DNA of 64,000 nt, taken from DASQPR01 sp035713725 (GTDB taxonomy: Bacteria; Actinomycetota; Actinomycetes; Mycobacteriales; Micromonosporaceae). The notes under the pieces were generated by a model. The model was not told the DNA's origin, did no database searches, and was given only the letters and a program-made list of their open reading frames with translations. The stretch is from positions 8,743 to 72,742 of the forward strand of contig DASTMZ010000008.1 of NCBI GenBank assembly GCA_035713725.1, written 5' to 3'. Of the stretch, positions 17,785 through 27,200 are shown piece after piece. Every line of letters starts with the position of its first letter. The stretch's first letter is position 1. The position numbers were made by a program, and so were the translations under genes.

Positions 17785-18366
17785 GTGGGTCGCGCCGCGC
17801 AACGGGTCGGTGTATGTGTGGCGGCCGCCGGGATCTGCTTGATCGCCGCGTGTACGTCTCCGCCCGACACGTCGAAGCCGGTCTCGGTCGGCACCGGCGG
17901 CCCGAGTCCCAGCGTTGACCAGGCGAAGGTGCTCGCCGTGTTCGACGGCTTCATGAACACGTACGTCGGGGCATACGACAGCCCGGATCCGGCGAACGCC
18001 GAAGGGAAGCTGTCTGCGTTCGGTGGTGTCAGCGGCGGCGGTGTCGACGTCGGCCTGCAGAGCGCGTCGTCGGGACACGTGGCCGCGACCGGCAAACCGT
18101 CATGGACGACGCCGACCGTCAGCCTCGACCTGCCGCACGGCCAGGCCACCGCGACGACCTGCTTCGACCCGGCCACGTGGCACACCGTCAACGCGCGGAC
18201 ACACCGACCGGCAAAGCCACCGGCCAGCGACGGTGACGGGATGCCACGGCCGTCGTACCCGGGCGACGCCCCCGGCGCGTACGTGGTCGTGACGACGTTC
18301 TATCAGGACGACTCGGGCAACTGGTTCGTGTTCGCGACCGTCGCGCACCGATCCGCGTCTTGCTGA
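17785..18366 (+). CDS. Putative lipoprotein of unknown function
   Basis: 193 residues. The GTG at 17785 has a GGGGGAGGT ribosome site and gives an N-terminus with two Arg, a hydrophobic stretch and a lipobox LIAAC (Cys23). The mature part (from about residue 40) starts with a helix FDGFMNTYVGAYDSPD and later has WTTPTVSLDLPHGQ, a PGAYVVVTTFYQDDSGNWFVFATV strand pair and a C-terminal Cys. I recognise no family. It is probably surface-anchored. It stands alone between the lon terminator and the SGNH hydrolase promoter. Confidence 0.72.
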   Translation: MGRAAQRVGVCVAAAGICLIAACTSPPDTSKPVSVGTGGPSPSVDQAKVLAVFDGFMNTYVGAYDSPDPANAEGKLSAFGGVSGGGVDVGLQSASSGHVAATGKPSWTTPTVSLDLPHGQATATTCFDPATWHTVNARTHRPAKPPASDGDGMPRPSYPGDAPGAYVVVTTFYQDDSGNWFVFATVAHRSASC

Positions 18367-18441
18367 GATTGTCGGCATCCGACCAATCCGTCGCCTCTGG
18401 ACACGCACGTATTGATGCCAGACAATCGGTGTCGACTCCCA

Positions 18442-18459
18442 TTACTGACGAGTCAGTAA
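18442..18459. promoter_or_regulatory. Perfect palindrome upstream of the SGNH hydrolase (TetR-type operator)
   Basis: TTACTGACGAGTCAGTAA: two 8-bp arms around a GA centre, 31 bp before the start codon. Length and symmetry suit a TetR-family operator. No TetR gene lies in the window. Confidence 0.65.
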
Positions 18460-18490
18460 CGTCGCTTCGCCTACCCCCGAGGAGGACGAC

Positions 18491-19354
18491 GTGCGCAGAT
18501 TGCGCTCGGTTTCAACTGCGTCTCGCGAGAAGCGCCGCGCCATGGTCACGGCGGCCCGCGGCAAGCGCCGCGCAGGAATCATCGTGTTCGTCGTGGCGCT
18601 CGGCGCCATCTTGTTCGCGGCCGCACCGGCGGATGCCGCGAGCAGTGTCCACTACGTAGCGCTCGGTGACTCGTACTCGTCGGGGCTCGGCGCCGGCAGC
18701 TTGATCGCATCGAGTGGGTCGTGCGACCGCAGCACGAAGGCCTACTCGGCGCTCTGGGCGGCGGCTCACGCGCCGGCGTCGTACGCGTCGGTCGCCTGCG
18801 CCGGTGCGACCACCACGAGCGTCAACTCCAGCCAGCTATCCGCGCTCAGCACCGCGACGACGTTGGTGACCATCACGATCGGCGGCAACGACGTCGGGTT
18901 CACCAACATCATGGAGACGTGCGCGCTCGAGGGCACCGACGCCTGTGTGTCGGCCGTACAGTCCGCTGAGAACTTCGCGCAGACCACGCTGCCGGGCCTG
19001 CTGGACGCGACGTACAACGGGATCAGCGCGCATGCGCCGAACGCACACGTTGTGGTGCTCGACTATCCGGCGTTCTACCAGCTGCACACGTTCTGCATCG
19101 GCCTGTCGGCCACGTCGCACGCGAAGATCGACGAGGGCATCAACCTGCTCGATGGCGTGATCAGTGCGGCAGCGAGTCGGCACAGCTTCACGTTCGGCGA
19201 CGTACGTTCCGCGTTCGTCGGGCACCAGCTGTGCAGCGGGGGTACGAAGTGGTTGCACTCCCTGAACATCACCGACATCAGCGAGTCCTACCACCCGACA
19301 GCGACCGGTCAGTCGAGCGGCTATTTACCGGCGATGACCACCGCCGCCGGCTAG
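18491..19354 (+). CDS. Secreted SGNH/GDSL hydrolase (lipase/esterase)
   Basis: 287 residues. A basic N-terminal region and hydrophobic segment (about 28-46) ending in APADAA form a long signal peptide. Block I is ALGDSYSSG with the catalytic Ser61, the block III TIGGNDVGF supplies the oxyanion Asn, and the C-terminal ESYHPTATGQ carries the catalytic His. Six or so Cys in the mature enzyme (SCDRS, VACAG, ETCALEGTDACVS, FCIG, LCSGG) suggest three disulfides, as in Streptomyces SGNH lipases. The GTG at 18491 has GAGGAGG upstream. Secreted hydrolysis of lipid or acyl esters is inferred. Confidence 0.9.
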   Translation: MRRLRSVSTASREKRRAMVTAARGKRRAGIIVFVVALGAILFAAAPADAASSVHYVALGDSYSSGLGAGSLIASSGSCDRSTKAYSALWAAAHAPASYASVACAGATTTSVNSSQLSALSTATTLVTITIGGNDVGFTNIMETCALEGTDACVSAVQSAENFAQTTLPGLLDATYNGISAHAPNAHVVVLDYPAFYQLHTFCIGLSATSHAKIDEGINLLDGVISAAASRHSFTFGDVRSAFVGHQLCSGGTKWLHSLNITDISESYHPTATGQSSGYLPAMTTAAG

Positions 19355-19399
19355 TGCCGGCGCGTCAGCGACGGTCGACGCCGGCCATCGCCGGATCCG

Positions 19400-20203
19400 T
19401 CACGATCTCGGGACTGCCTCGATGCCGGCGAGTCCGAGACGGACCGCGTTCGCACCGGCCTGGAACCGGCTGACGGCGTCGAGCCGGCGCATGATGTCGG
19501 CGATGTGGCGTCGGCACGTGCGCACCGACATGCCCAGCGCACGCGCGATCGTCTCGTCCTTCGCGCCGTCCGCGAGCAGTTGCACGATGCGTCGCTGGAG
19601 GGACCGGTGCGACGTGTCGGCAACGTCGACCGCCGCGACCCGTGGCACCGCGGAACGAGGGACGGCGGAACGGGGCACCGCAGAACGGGGCACCGCGAAT
19701 CTGGGTACGCCCGCTGCCGCTGCGAAAACCTCAGACTCGGAGCCGATCCGCATGGCGGTCGCACGTGACCACGCGACGTCGGCGAGACTGCGCAGCATCC
19801 GTACCACCTGGGGCTGGGTCACAACGGTGAGCTCGGCGGCGTCCGAGGGGAGCAGCGCCGTGGCATCGTCCACGGCCATCATGGTCTGCTCCGGCGTCCC
19901 ACCGGCGCGCAGTTCGGCGCCGGCCTCGGTGGCCCGATGGGCGAACAGACGTCCCGGCGTCGCGGACGGCCATCGACCGAACAGCACGCGCACCCGGCAG
20001 CCGCGCTGCAGCGCGCCGGTCACCAGCGGCGCGATGTCGATCGACCATGGCCATGGCCCCTTGCCACCGGGCTCGACCAGCAAGATCTCCGACTTGGCGT
20101 CGTTCAGCAGCTGCCCGAGCTCGATCGCGTCGCCCGATGGCGGCGGAGTCTCGCCCCGCGTGTCGCGGTTAGTTGCGTCGCGGTTAGTTGCGTCGCCCCA
20201 CAT
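19400..20203 (-). CDS. LuxR-family HTH transcriptional regulator
   Basis: About 267 residues from an ATG at 20203 (GAGGTGG upstream); an in-frame ATG at 20260 would add 19. The N-terminal part (about 25-160) resembles the PLD-like sensor of actinobacterial TrmB/LuxR regulators (KSEILLVEPGGKGPW, VLFGRWPS). The C-terminal LuxR HTH is DETIARALGMSVRTCRRHIA, followed by DIMRRLDAVSRFQAG. The two are joined by a linker with four AVPRS-type units encoded by 15-bp repeats (about 19636-19700). A two-unit NRDAT repeat lies near the N-terminus. It converges with the SGNH hydrolase. Ligand and targets are unknown. Confidence 0.82.
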   Translation of the reverse strand: MWGDATNRDATNRDTRGETPPPSGDAIELGQLLNDAKSEILLVEPGGKGPWPWSIDIAPLVTGALQRGCRVRVLFGRWPSATPGRLFAHRATEAGAELRAGGTPEQTMMAVDDATALLPSDAAELTVVTQPQVVRMLRSLADVAWSRATAMRIGSESEVFAAAAGVPRFAVPRSAVPRSAVPRSAVPRVAAVDVADTSHRSLQRRIVQLLADGAKDETIARALGMSVRTCRRHIADIMRRLDAVSRFQAGANAVRLGLAGIEAVPRS

Positions 20204-20328
20204 CTCGTCCACCTCGCCCGTCCGTGGCCGGTCCCGACCCGACGCTTGAACAAATACCATTGAACGCGCACCCGCTCAACAGCCGCCACCCGGACAGCCG
20301 AAACTGGCCACGCACCGTGCCAAGGTCG

Positions 20329-20844
20329 CTACCGGCCGCTGCGGTAGAGATCACGCAACAGCGCTATCTCCGCGCCGTGGTGGGTCTGCTCGTCGATGAG
20401 GATCAGCAGCACCTCTCGCGCACTGCGCGGCCGGCCGAGATGGCTTGGCCGCGGCGCATCGAGATCACCGTCGTCGGCCTGCGACAGCCATTGCGTCACG
20501 GGCGCCCGGCTCGCCCGCCAGTCCTGCCGCGCCGATTCGGCGTCGGCCGGGATCTCGAGATCGATGAAGTTCCGCTGGCCGGGACCGAACGCGTGCTCCC
20601 AGTAGATCCAGTTGCCGTTCGCGAGATGTACGAGCCGCCAGGCGATCGTTGTCACCGGCGGCGGTTCCGGTGGCGGCCAGTCGTAGTCGATCCTCGCCCC
20701 GCCGTCGGCCGTCGGATGCACGGTCCACACCGCGGCGGCGGGCGCCCAGAAGAACTCCGCATCGGTCAAGCCGTCGAGCCGCTTATCCAGCCGATCCGCA
20801 GCGCCGCGCCACTGGTCGGCTAGGAGGTCGCAGGCAACCCGCAC
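20329..20844 (-). CDS. DinB-family protein
   Basis: About 171 residues from GTG at 20844; a TTG at 20892 would add 16. It is a four-helix DinB/DUF664-type fold with metal-ligand histidines at RLVHLANGNW and DEQTHHGAEIALLRDL. Members include thiol (mycothiol or bacillithiol) transferases, but the substrate here is unknown. It lies just beyond the stop of the MFS gene on the same strand and may be cotranscribed with the MarR-MFS pair. Confidence 0.82.
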   Translation of the reverse strand: MRVACDLLADQWRGAADRLDKRLDGLTDAEFFWAPAAAVWTVHPTADGGARIDYDWPPPEPPPVTTIAWRLVHLANGNWIYWEHAFGPGQRNFIDLEIPADAESARQDWRASRAPVTQWLSQADDGDLDAPRPSHLGRPRSAREVLLILIDEQTHHGAEIALLRDLYRSGR

Positions 20845-20903
20845 CCGTCCGACGCTAGCGGAGCGCGGCCTCGTCGGCGACCGGTGCGCCAAGTGCCTGT
20901 GTG

Positions 20904-22649
20904 CTACCGGGCCGCGGGTGTGGCGTCCGACTCGAGCGCGTCAGCGGACGCGCCCCGCGGCTTGTCGGTGTGGACGTAGCGCGCGCCGCGCAACGCGGAC
21001 GCGGCCGCCGCGGCAAGCGCCATCGTCGCCGCCGCGATGAACACGATGACCAGGCCGTGGTGGAACGGACCAGAGATCAAGCTCGGGAAGAACTCGGGTC
21101 CGGTGAGATGCGCCGCGTTGGCCGGCGGCAAGGCGTTCAGCACGTTGTCGCCGAGCAAGTGGTGGATCGGGTTCGAACCGAGGAACGCGGCGAACAGCGT
21201 GCTCACCGGTGGCAGCGTCGCGACGTGCGATGCGGTGGCAGCCGGGACGCCCTGGGCGGTCAGGCCACTGGTCAGCGTGTGCGGCAACGACGTGGCGAGC
21301 CCCGCGATCATCAGCGAGAAGAAGACGCCGATGGACAGCGACGTACCCGAGTTCTGGCAGGTCGCGCGCATGCCCGACGCAACGCCGCGATCGCCCGGCG
21401 GCACGCTGCTCATGACCGACGAGGTGTTCGGCGCGGAGAACATGCCTTGGCCGATCCCGCAGGCGAACAGCATCGCGGCAAACTCCGGATATCGGAAGTT
21501 CACCGGGATCAGCAGGAGCCCGACGAACGCGGCGGCGGAGACGAGCAGACCGCTGGTAGCGAACAGTCGCGCGCCGAACCGGTCGGACAGATATCCCGAG
21601 ACCGGTCCCGCGATCAGGAATCCGGCGGTCAGCGGCAAAAGATAGATGCCTGCCCACAACGGTGTGTCCGCGAAGTTGTACCCATGCAGCGGCAGCCAGA
21701 TGCCCTGCAGCCAGATGATCAGCATGAACTGCAATCCGCCACGGGCGACCGAGGTGAGGAAGGTGGCTATGTTACCCGAGGTGAACGCTCGGATCCGGAA
21801 TAGCGCGAGGTTGAACATCGGCTGCGCGACTCGCGTCTCGATCAGCACGAATGCGCTCAGCAGCGCGATGCCGCTGAGCAGGCCACCGAATACGAGCGGG
21901 TTCGTCCAATCGGTGGAGTGGCCGCCGTACGGCTGGATGCCGTACGTCATCGCGGCCAGCACGAGCGCGGCGCCGAACGCGAAGGTCAGGTTGCCGAGCC
22001 AGTCCACTCGAGCTCGGTTTCGCGCGCTCGTCTCGCGCAGGCTGCGGTAGGACCAGATGGTGCCGAACACACCGATCGGCACGCTGACCCAGAACACCGC
22101 CCGCCAGTCGATCGCGGCGAGCAGCCCGCCGAGGACCAGGCCGAGAAACTGGCCGGCGAGCGCGGTGATCTGGTTGATGCCGAGCGCCGTGCCACGCTGG
22201 TTGGTCGGGAACGCGTCGGTGAGGATCGCCGCCGAATTCGCCATCAGCATGGCGCCGCCGGTGGCCTGCACGACGCGCCACAGAATGAGCCACAGCGCGC
22301 CGCCGCGCGCATGGAACGGGTCGAACGACAACGCGATCGATGCCGCGCTGAAGACGGCGAAGCCGAGGTTGTACATCCGCACCCGGCCGAACATGTCGCC
22401 CAGGCGGCCGAGCGAGACGACCAGCACCGCGGAGACCAGCAGGTAGCCGAGAATCATCCAGAGCAGGTAGCCGATGTTCGCCGGCGACAGCGGGTCGAGG
22501 CCGATGCCACGGAAGATCGCCGGCATTGCGATGATCACGATAGAAATGTCGATCGTGACGATGAGCGTGCCGAGCGTCGTGTTGGACAGCGCCACCCACT
22601 TGTAGCGGTCGGCGGCGTCTTGGTCGGGACCGCCGCTCGCCCGGGTCAC
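20904..22649 (-). CDS. MFS multidrug transporter, DHA2 (14-TM) family
   Basis: 581 residues with about 14 membrane helices. Motif A is SLGRLGDMFGRVRMYNLG, and the first helix has VTIDISIVIIAMPAI, the D1-type motif of drug:H+ antiporters. LGLVLGGLLAAIDWRAVFWV matches the motif C/QacA-EmrB pattern. The GTG at 22649 overlaps the stop of the upstream marR gene (GTGA), so regulator and pump are coupled. Export of hydrophobic drugs or metabolites is inferred from the family. Confidence 0.9.
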   Translation of the reverse strand: MTRASGGPDQDAADRYKWVALSNTTLGTLIVTIDISIVIIAMPAIFRGIGLDPLSPANIGYLLWMILGYLLVSAVLVVSLGRLGDMFGRVRMYNLGFAVFSAASIALSFDPFHARGGALWLILWRVVQATGGAMLMANSAAILTDAFPTNQRGTALGINQITALAGQFLGLVLGGLLAAIDWRAVFWVSVPIGVFGTIWSYRSLRETSARNRARVDWLGNLTFAFGAALVLAAMTYGIQPYGGHSTDWTNPLVFGGLLSGIALLSAFVLIETRVAQPMFNLALFRIRAFTSGNIATFLTSVARGGLQFMLIIWLQGIWLPLHGYNFADTPLWAGIYLLPLTAGFLIAGPVSGYLSDRFGARLFATSGLLVSAAAFVGLLLIPVNFRYPEFAAMLFACGIGQGMFSAPNTSSVMSSVPPGDRGVASGMRATCQNSGTSLSIGVFFSLMIAGLATSLPHTLTSGLTAQGVPAATASHVATLPPVSTLFAAFLGSNPIHHLLGDNVLNALPPANAAHLTGPEFFPSLISGPFHHGLVIVFIAAATMALAAAAASALRGARYVHTDKPRGASADALESDATPAAR

Positions 22650-23131
22650 AGCATGCCTGCCAGCCGCTCCAGCAATGGGGTGGCGTCCGCGATGCGGCGC
22701 TGTTCGTCGGCCGTGAAGGCGGTGGCGAGTGCGCGCGCCATCCGCGCCGATTTGATGCCCCGGCGGTCCACGAGCAGCTGGCGGCCGCCCTCGGTGGCGG
22801 ACATCAGCACACGGCGCCCGTCCGCCGGGTCGCGCGCGCGAGCCACCAGATCACGTCGCTCGAGAGCAGCGAGCGTTGCGCACATCGCTTGCGGGCGAAC
22901 GCGTTCGGCGATCGCCAGCTCGCTTGGTGTCGCGGGTCCGCGCCGGTCCAGGTGCGAGAGCACGGAGGCCTCCGCGAGCGTGAGATCCCCGGGTACGTGT
23001 CCCTGACGCAACCGCCTCACGAGGCGTCCGATCGCCACGTGGAGATCGGACGCGACCCGCGACGAGTCAACGGTGGCGTCGGTGGCTTCGGTGGCTTTGA
23101 CCGGCGGCCTGGTCACGCTGATGTTCGCCAT
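22646..23131 (-). CDS. MarR-family transcriptional regulator
   Basis: 161 residues from ATG 23131. Winged-helix core: LTLAEASVLSHLDRRGPATPSELA, then the recognition region PQAMCATLAALERRDLVARAR and wing DPADGRRVLMSATEGG. It overlaps the MFS gene it presumably represses. A near-palindromic AT-rich site abuts the start codon, which fits autoregulation. A longer reading up to 23251 would translate through that site and is unlikely. Confidence 0.9.
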   Translation of the reverse strand: MANISVTRPPVKATEATDATVDSSRVASDLHVAIGRLVRRLRQGHVPGDLTLAEASVLSHLDRRGPATPSELAIAERVRPQAMCATLAALERRDLVARARDPADGRRVLMSATEGGRQLLVDRRGIKSARMARALATAFTADEQRRIADATPLLERLAGML

Positions 23132-23133
23132 GA

Positions 23134-23153
23134 TTATCAACCTAGGTTTATCA
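23134..23153 (-). promoter_or_regulatory. Probable MarR operator abutting the marR start
   Basis: TTATCAACCTAGGTTTATCA is a 20-bp imperfect palindrome (8 of 10 pairs) centred on CCTAGG, ending 2 bp before the start codon. It is strikingly AT-rich for this genome and overlaps the expected core promoter or 5' end. Confidence 0.72.
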
Positions 23154-23224
23154 ATCTCGGTTGACAAGTCGGCTCGGGAATCTGGGTCTTCGCCCACCGG
23201 CCGGCGGCATTGACCTGGGGCACA

Positions 23225-23285
23225 CAGAGCGACGCCCAGCCTCCGTGACATTGGAGACTGGGCTTGGCGACTGGGCGTCGCTCTG
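23225..23285 (-). terminator. Long hairpin terminator of the 23.3-kb membrane-protein gene
   Basis: Perfect 15-bp stem (CAGAGCGACGCCCAG with CTGGGCGTCGCTCTG) enclosing 31 nt that itself can form a small CTCC/GGAG hairpin. It lies 19 bp past the stop of the minus-strand gene and upstream of marR, insulating the two units. Confidence 0.8.
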
Positions 23286-23303
23286 CGCGCCGGTAGGGGG
23301 GAG

Positions 23304-23948
23304 CTACCAGCGGCGCAGCCAGTGGAAGTGATCGTTCAACCAGTTGTGCAACACGGCGATCTCGTCAGTCTTGTTGGACAGCCATGACACCGCGCCGGTC
23401 ATCGCGAGGATGCTGAGCACGATCGCGACCAGACCGAACAGCACGCCGAGACCGACCAGGCTGTGTCCGGTGACGCCGGGGCGGCGTACCTCGTAGAACG
23501 CCAGGACGCCGAGCAGCACGGCGATGACGCCGGCCAGCAAACCGATCGGGGCGAGCAGGCCGGTGAGTGTCGCGGTGATCGCGAGCGTGCCGGCGATCAG
23601 TGACAGCGTGGCCGCGGCGCCGACGCGGGTCCACCCGGTCGTGGTGGCGACCTGCGCGGCGGCCGTGTCGCCATCATCCGAGTCGCCGAAGAACGAGTCC
23701 GTGCGATCGCCAGTCATGATGCGCCGGCCGGTGGTCATGTCCGACTCGCTGTCCCGGTCGATGACGGTGGTATTCCCGCGCCGCCCGGCGAAGACGCGAC
23801 CGCGCGACGGCCGATGCGTCGCCGGCTCGGCGCGCATCGCGCCATCTGTCTGCCGCTGCGCGTCCGCCGGACCCATGGCACGCTCGCCGCGGTCGTCGAC
23901 GATGGTCGCGGTCGGCTCGGTGTCGGTCGAAGATTGTCTGCCTACCAT
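23304..23948 (-). CDS. DUF4190-like membrane protein
   Basis: 214 residues from ATG 23948, which has AGGAGG 9 bp upstream. About 95 hydrophilic, acidic residues are followed by three or four membrane helices (LSLIAGTLAITATLTGLLAP, LLAGVIAVLLGVLAFYEVRR, LVGLGVLFGLVAIVLSILAM) and an aromatic C-terminus ending HFHWLRRW. The helix arrangement resembles DUF4190-type actinobacterial membrane proteins, though this is only a resemblance. Function is unknown. It diverges from the DUF4011 helicase across 256 bp containing two copies of TGTCGCGA (23973, 23988). Confidence 0.7.
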   Translation of the reverse strand: MVGRQSSTDTEPTATIVDDRGERAMGPADAQRQTDGAMRAEPATHRPSRGRVFAGRRGNTTVIDRDSESDMTTGRRIMTGDRTDSFFGDSDDGDTAAAQVATTTGWTRVGAAATLSLIAGTLAITATLTGLLAPIGLLAGVIAVLLGVLAFYEVRRPGVTGHSLVGLGVLFGLVAIVLSILAMTGAVSWLSNKTDEIAVLHNWLNDHFHWLRRW

Positions 23949-24204
23949 CGCCTGTCGCCTCCTGACGACTCTTGTCGCGAGAACATGTGTCGCGAGGTGG
24001 TCGTGTCGTACCCGCATCCGTGGCGTTTCAACCACCCACATCGCCAGTCGGTGCAAGGCGCCCAAGTTGACGCAAGTCGCCCAGGTGACTCCGTCCGGCG
24101 CGTCGCCCGCCGCACGTATTGCTACCTGCGCACATACGAATGTGGACGGGCGGCCGATCGTTAACGAGTGCAGGGACGTGCCCGGATTGGAGACACTAGG
24201 TGGC

Positions 24205-27200
24205 GTGACTGTCGACCCCACCCTCAACGAGCGCCCGACCGCGCAAGCCGCGGCGGTCGACGCGGCGAGGGTGTGGGCCGACTCGCTCATCGACAAAACC
24301 GGTCGCAACGAGCTGCTCTACTGCAAGGATCGCGGCAAGATCCGGTTGGACAACGCGGATCCGGTAGCGGTGACCCGTCTCGTGCACGGCGAGCCGGTGC
24401 GCCTGCGCCAGCTGTTCCGCGACGAGGCGGCATACCAGAATGTCGCGAAGACCGCCGAGTCGATCCGGCGGCGCATCAAGGAATACGACGAGGAGCGCGG
24501 CGTACGCATCGGACGCCTGGTGTACGGGTTCGCGACCTGGGACGTCCCGGCGCCAAAGCAACCGCGCGACGCCGGGCCGGTATCGCCGGCGCCGGCCACT
24601 CCTGAAGTTGATTCTGCCGAGGCCGCGATCTCGGATGGCGCGGCTTCTGCGGCCGCGATCTCGGCTGACGCCGGCTCTCCGGAGGCTGCCCTTGCCGAGC
24701 CGGCGTCTCCTGAGGCTTTCTCTCCTGAGGCCGCGGTGTCCGACGGCACCCCGTCCGACGGCACCCCGTCCGAGGGCACCCCGTCCGAGAGCACGCCGTT
24801 CGCCACGTGGCGCACCGACGGCGCCCGTCGCGAGGTGCGCGCGCCGGTGCTGCTACGCGACATCACCATCATGCATCGGCCCGGCCGGGACGACTTCGAT
24901 CTGCGTGCCGACCGGGACGCCGAGATCAGTCCCGTGCTGCTGCACTACCTGCGCTCGACGTTTGGCGTCGACATCGACCCGGATCTGATCGCGGACCTCA
25001 ACGACGTCGTCGACGACCCGGAGCGCATCACTGAGGCGCTCGACAAGCTTGCCGGCCTTCTGGTCGACGCGCCGGAGTTCCGGATCGTGCCCGGCATGCT
25101 CATCGGCACGTTCCACTACGCCAAGCTCGCGATGCACCAGGATCTGCTGGACAACGCGCCCGTCTTCGCCGCCAACGGCCTCGTCAGCGCACTGGCCGGC
25201 GACCTCGGAGCGATCGAGCGCATCCGGCGGCCGGTCGGCGAGGTCACGATCGACCTGCCGGACCGTACGCCGCCGGCCGACGAGTTCCTGGTGCTCGACG
25301 CCGACCCGTCGCAGAACTACGTGGTCAACGCCGCGCTCGCCGGCCGCAGCCTCGTCGTCCAGGGTCCGCCCGGCACCGGAAAGTCGCAGACGATCAGCAA
25401 CCTGATCGCGACGTTCGCGGCAAACGGTCGAAGCGTGCTGTTCGTCGCCGAGAAGCGCGCCGCGATCGACGCGGTTCTCGGTCGGCTGACCGAGGCGGGG
25501 CTCGACGATCTGGTTCTCGACCTGCACGTGACGACGGCGAACCGGTCGAAGGCGTACGAGCAGTTCCGTGGCGTGATCGAGCGCGCGCGAACGGTCGACG
25601 CCGTCGACGGCGCGCGGCTACACGCCCGTCTCGACCGTACGCGTGCTGCGTTGCTGGCCCACGACGAGGCGATGCACTCGGTGCGCAAGCCGTGGGGGTT
25701 GTCCGTGCACGACGTGCAGTCGGCGATGCTCGAGGCACCACCGGAGGCCACCCCCGACCTTCGACTGACCGCGGCGACGCTCGACGGGCTCGGCGCCGAT
25801 CGCGCCGACCAGGTGCGTGTCGCGCTCGCCGAGCTGATCGCGCTCGGTGGTCTCGCACCCGCACAGTCTCGCGGGCCGTGGGCTAACGCGCAGTTCCAGT
25901 CGGACGCCGCGGCGACCCGGGCGCGCGAGGCCGTCGACGAGACGCGTGGCTGGCTGCCGCAACTGCGCGAGCGTTCCGCCGAGGTGGCGCAGGCGCTCGG
26001 GTTCGCCGACCCGGCAACGCCTGCCGAGGCGGCCGCGATGACGCAGATCTGTCTTCGCACCGCCGCGGCGGCTGCACGGTGGCGGCCGGAGATCTACGAC
26101 GAGGATCTCGAGCGCCTCGTGGCGGCGGTCGGTGGTGCGCCGGCGACGCGACCCGGCGCGCGCATCGGCTGGTGGGAGCGCCGGCGGCTACGCAAGCGCG
26201 CCAAAGCGCTGCGCCTTCGTGGCATGCGTGGCGATCTCGCCGCCGAGCTCAAGGAGGTTGCGTCGGTCGCGGCCGAGTGGTGGCGCATTTCGCGGGTACG
26301 ACCGCCGGCGCAGCCCGATCTGTCCGCCCTCGCGGCGGCGAACGACGCGATGCGTACGCTGCTCGTGGAGTTGGGCGGTCTCCTCGCGGCCGGAGATCTC
26401 GCGGCGCGCGACTGGTCGTCGCTGTCGACGATGCTCGACGAGCTGGCGCGGTTCCCGAACGCCGCGCACGCCGCGGCGCGCATCAATCGGGTGACCGAGC
26501 AGCTTCGCGGTTCGGGCATGGGCGACCTGCTCGATTGGCTCGGCCGGGTCGCCCCGACGTGGCCCGAAGAACGTCGGACAGCCTTCGCCATCGCTGCGTT
26601 CGACCACGTCTGGCACCGTGCCGTGTTCGAGCGGGTGGCACTCGGCGACGCGCACCTCGCGTCGTTCGATGGCACGGCGCATTCGGCGATCGCCGACGAC
26701 TTCATCGCGACGGATCACGCGCACGCACAGACAAACCGCGCACGCGTTCGTCGGCGCGTTGCCGAGCGCCTGACCGAGGTGCGTACGCAACACGTCGAGC
26801 AGGACATCTACCTGAGCCGGGAGCTCACCAAGAAGCGCCGTTTGAAGCCGTTGCGCGACCTGGTTCGAGACGCTCCCGAGGTGCTGCTCGCGGCGAAGCC
26901 GTGCTGGGCGATGTCACCACTGCTGGTCTCGCAGTTGCTCCCGCCGGGACAACTCTTCGACGTCGTGGTGTTCGACGAAGCGAGCCAGGTGCAGCCGGCC
27001 GAGGCGCTGCCGTCGATGGCAAGGGCTCGCGCCGCGGTGATCGCCGGCGACTCGAAACAGTTGCCGCCGACCGCGTTCTTTGAGGCCGCGGTCGACGTCG
27101 AGGACGAAGTCGACCGCGATCTGCTCACCCAGGACGCGGAGTCGCTGCTTGACGCGTTCAACCGGGCACTCGGACCGGAGCTGGCCAGCGAGTTCTACCT

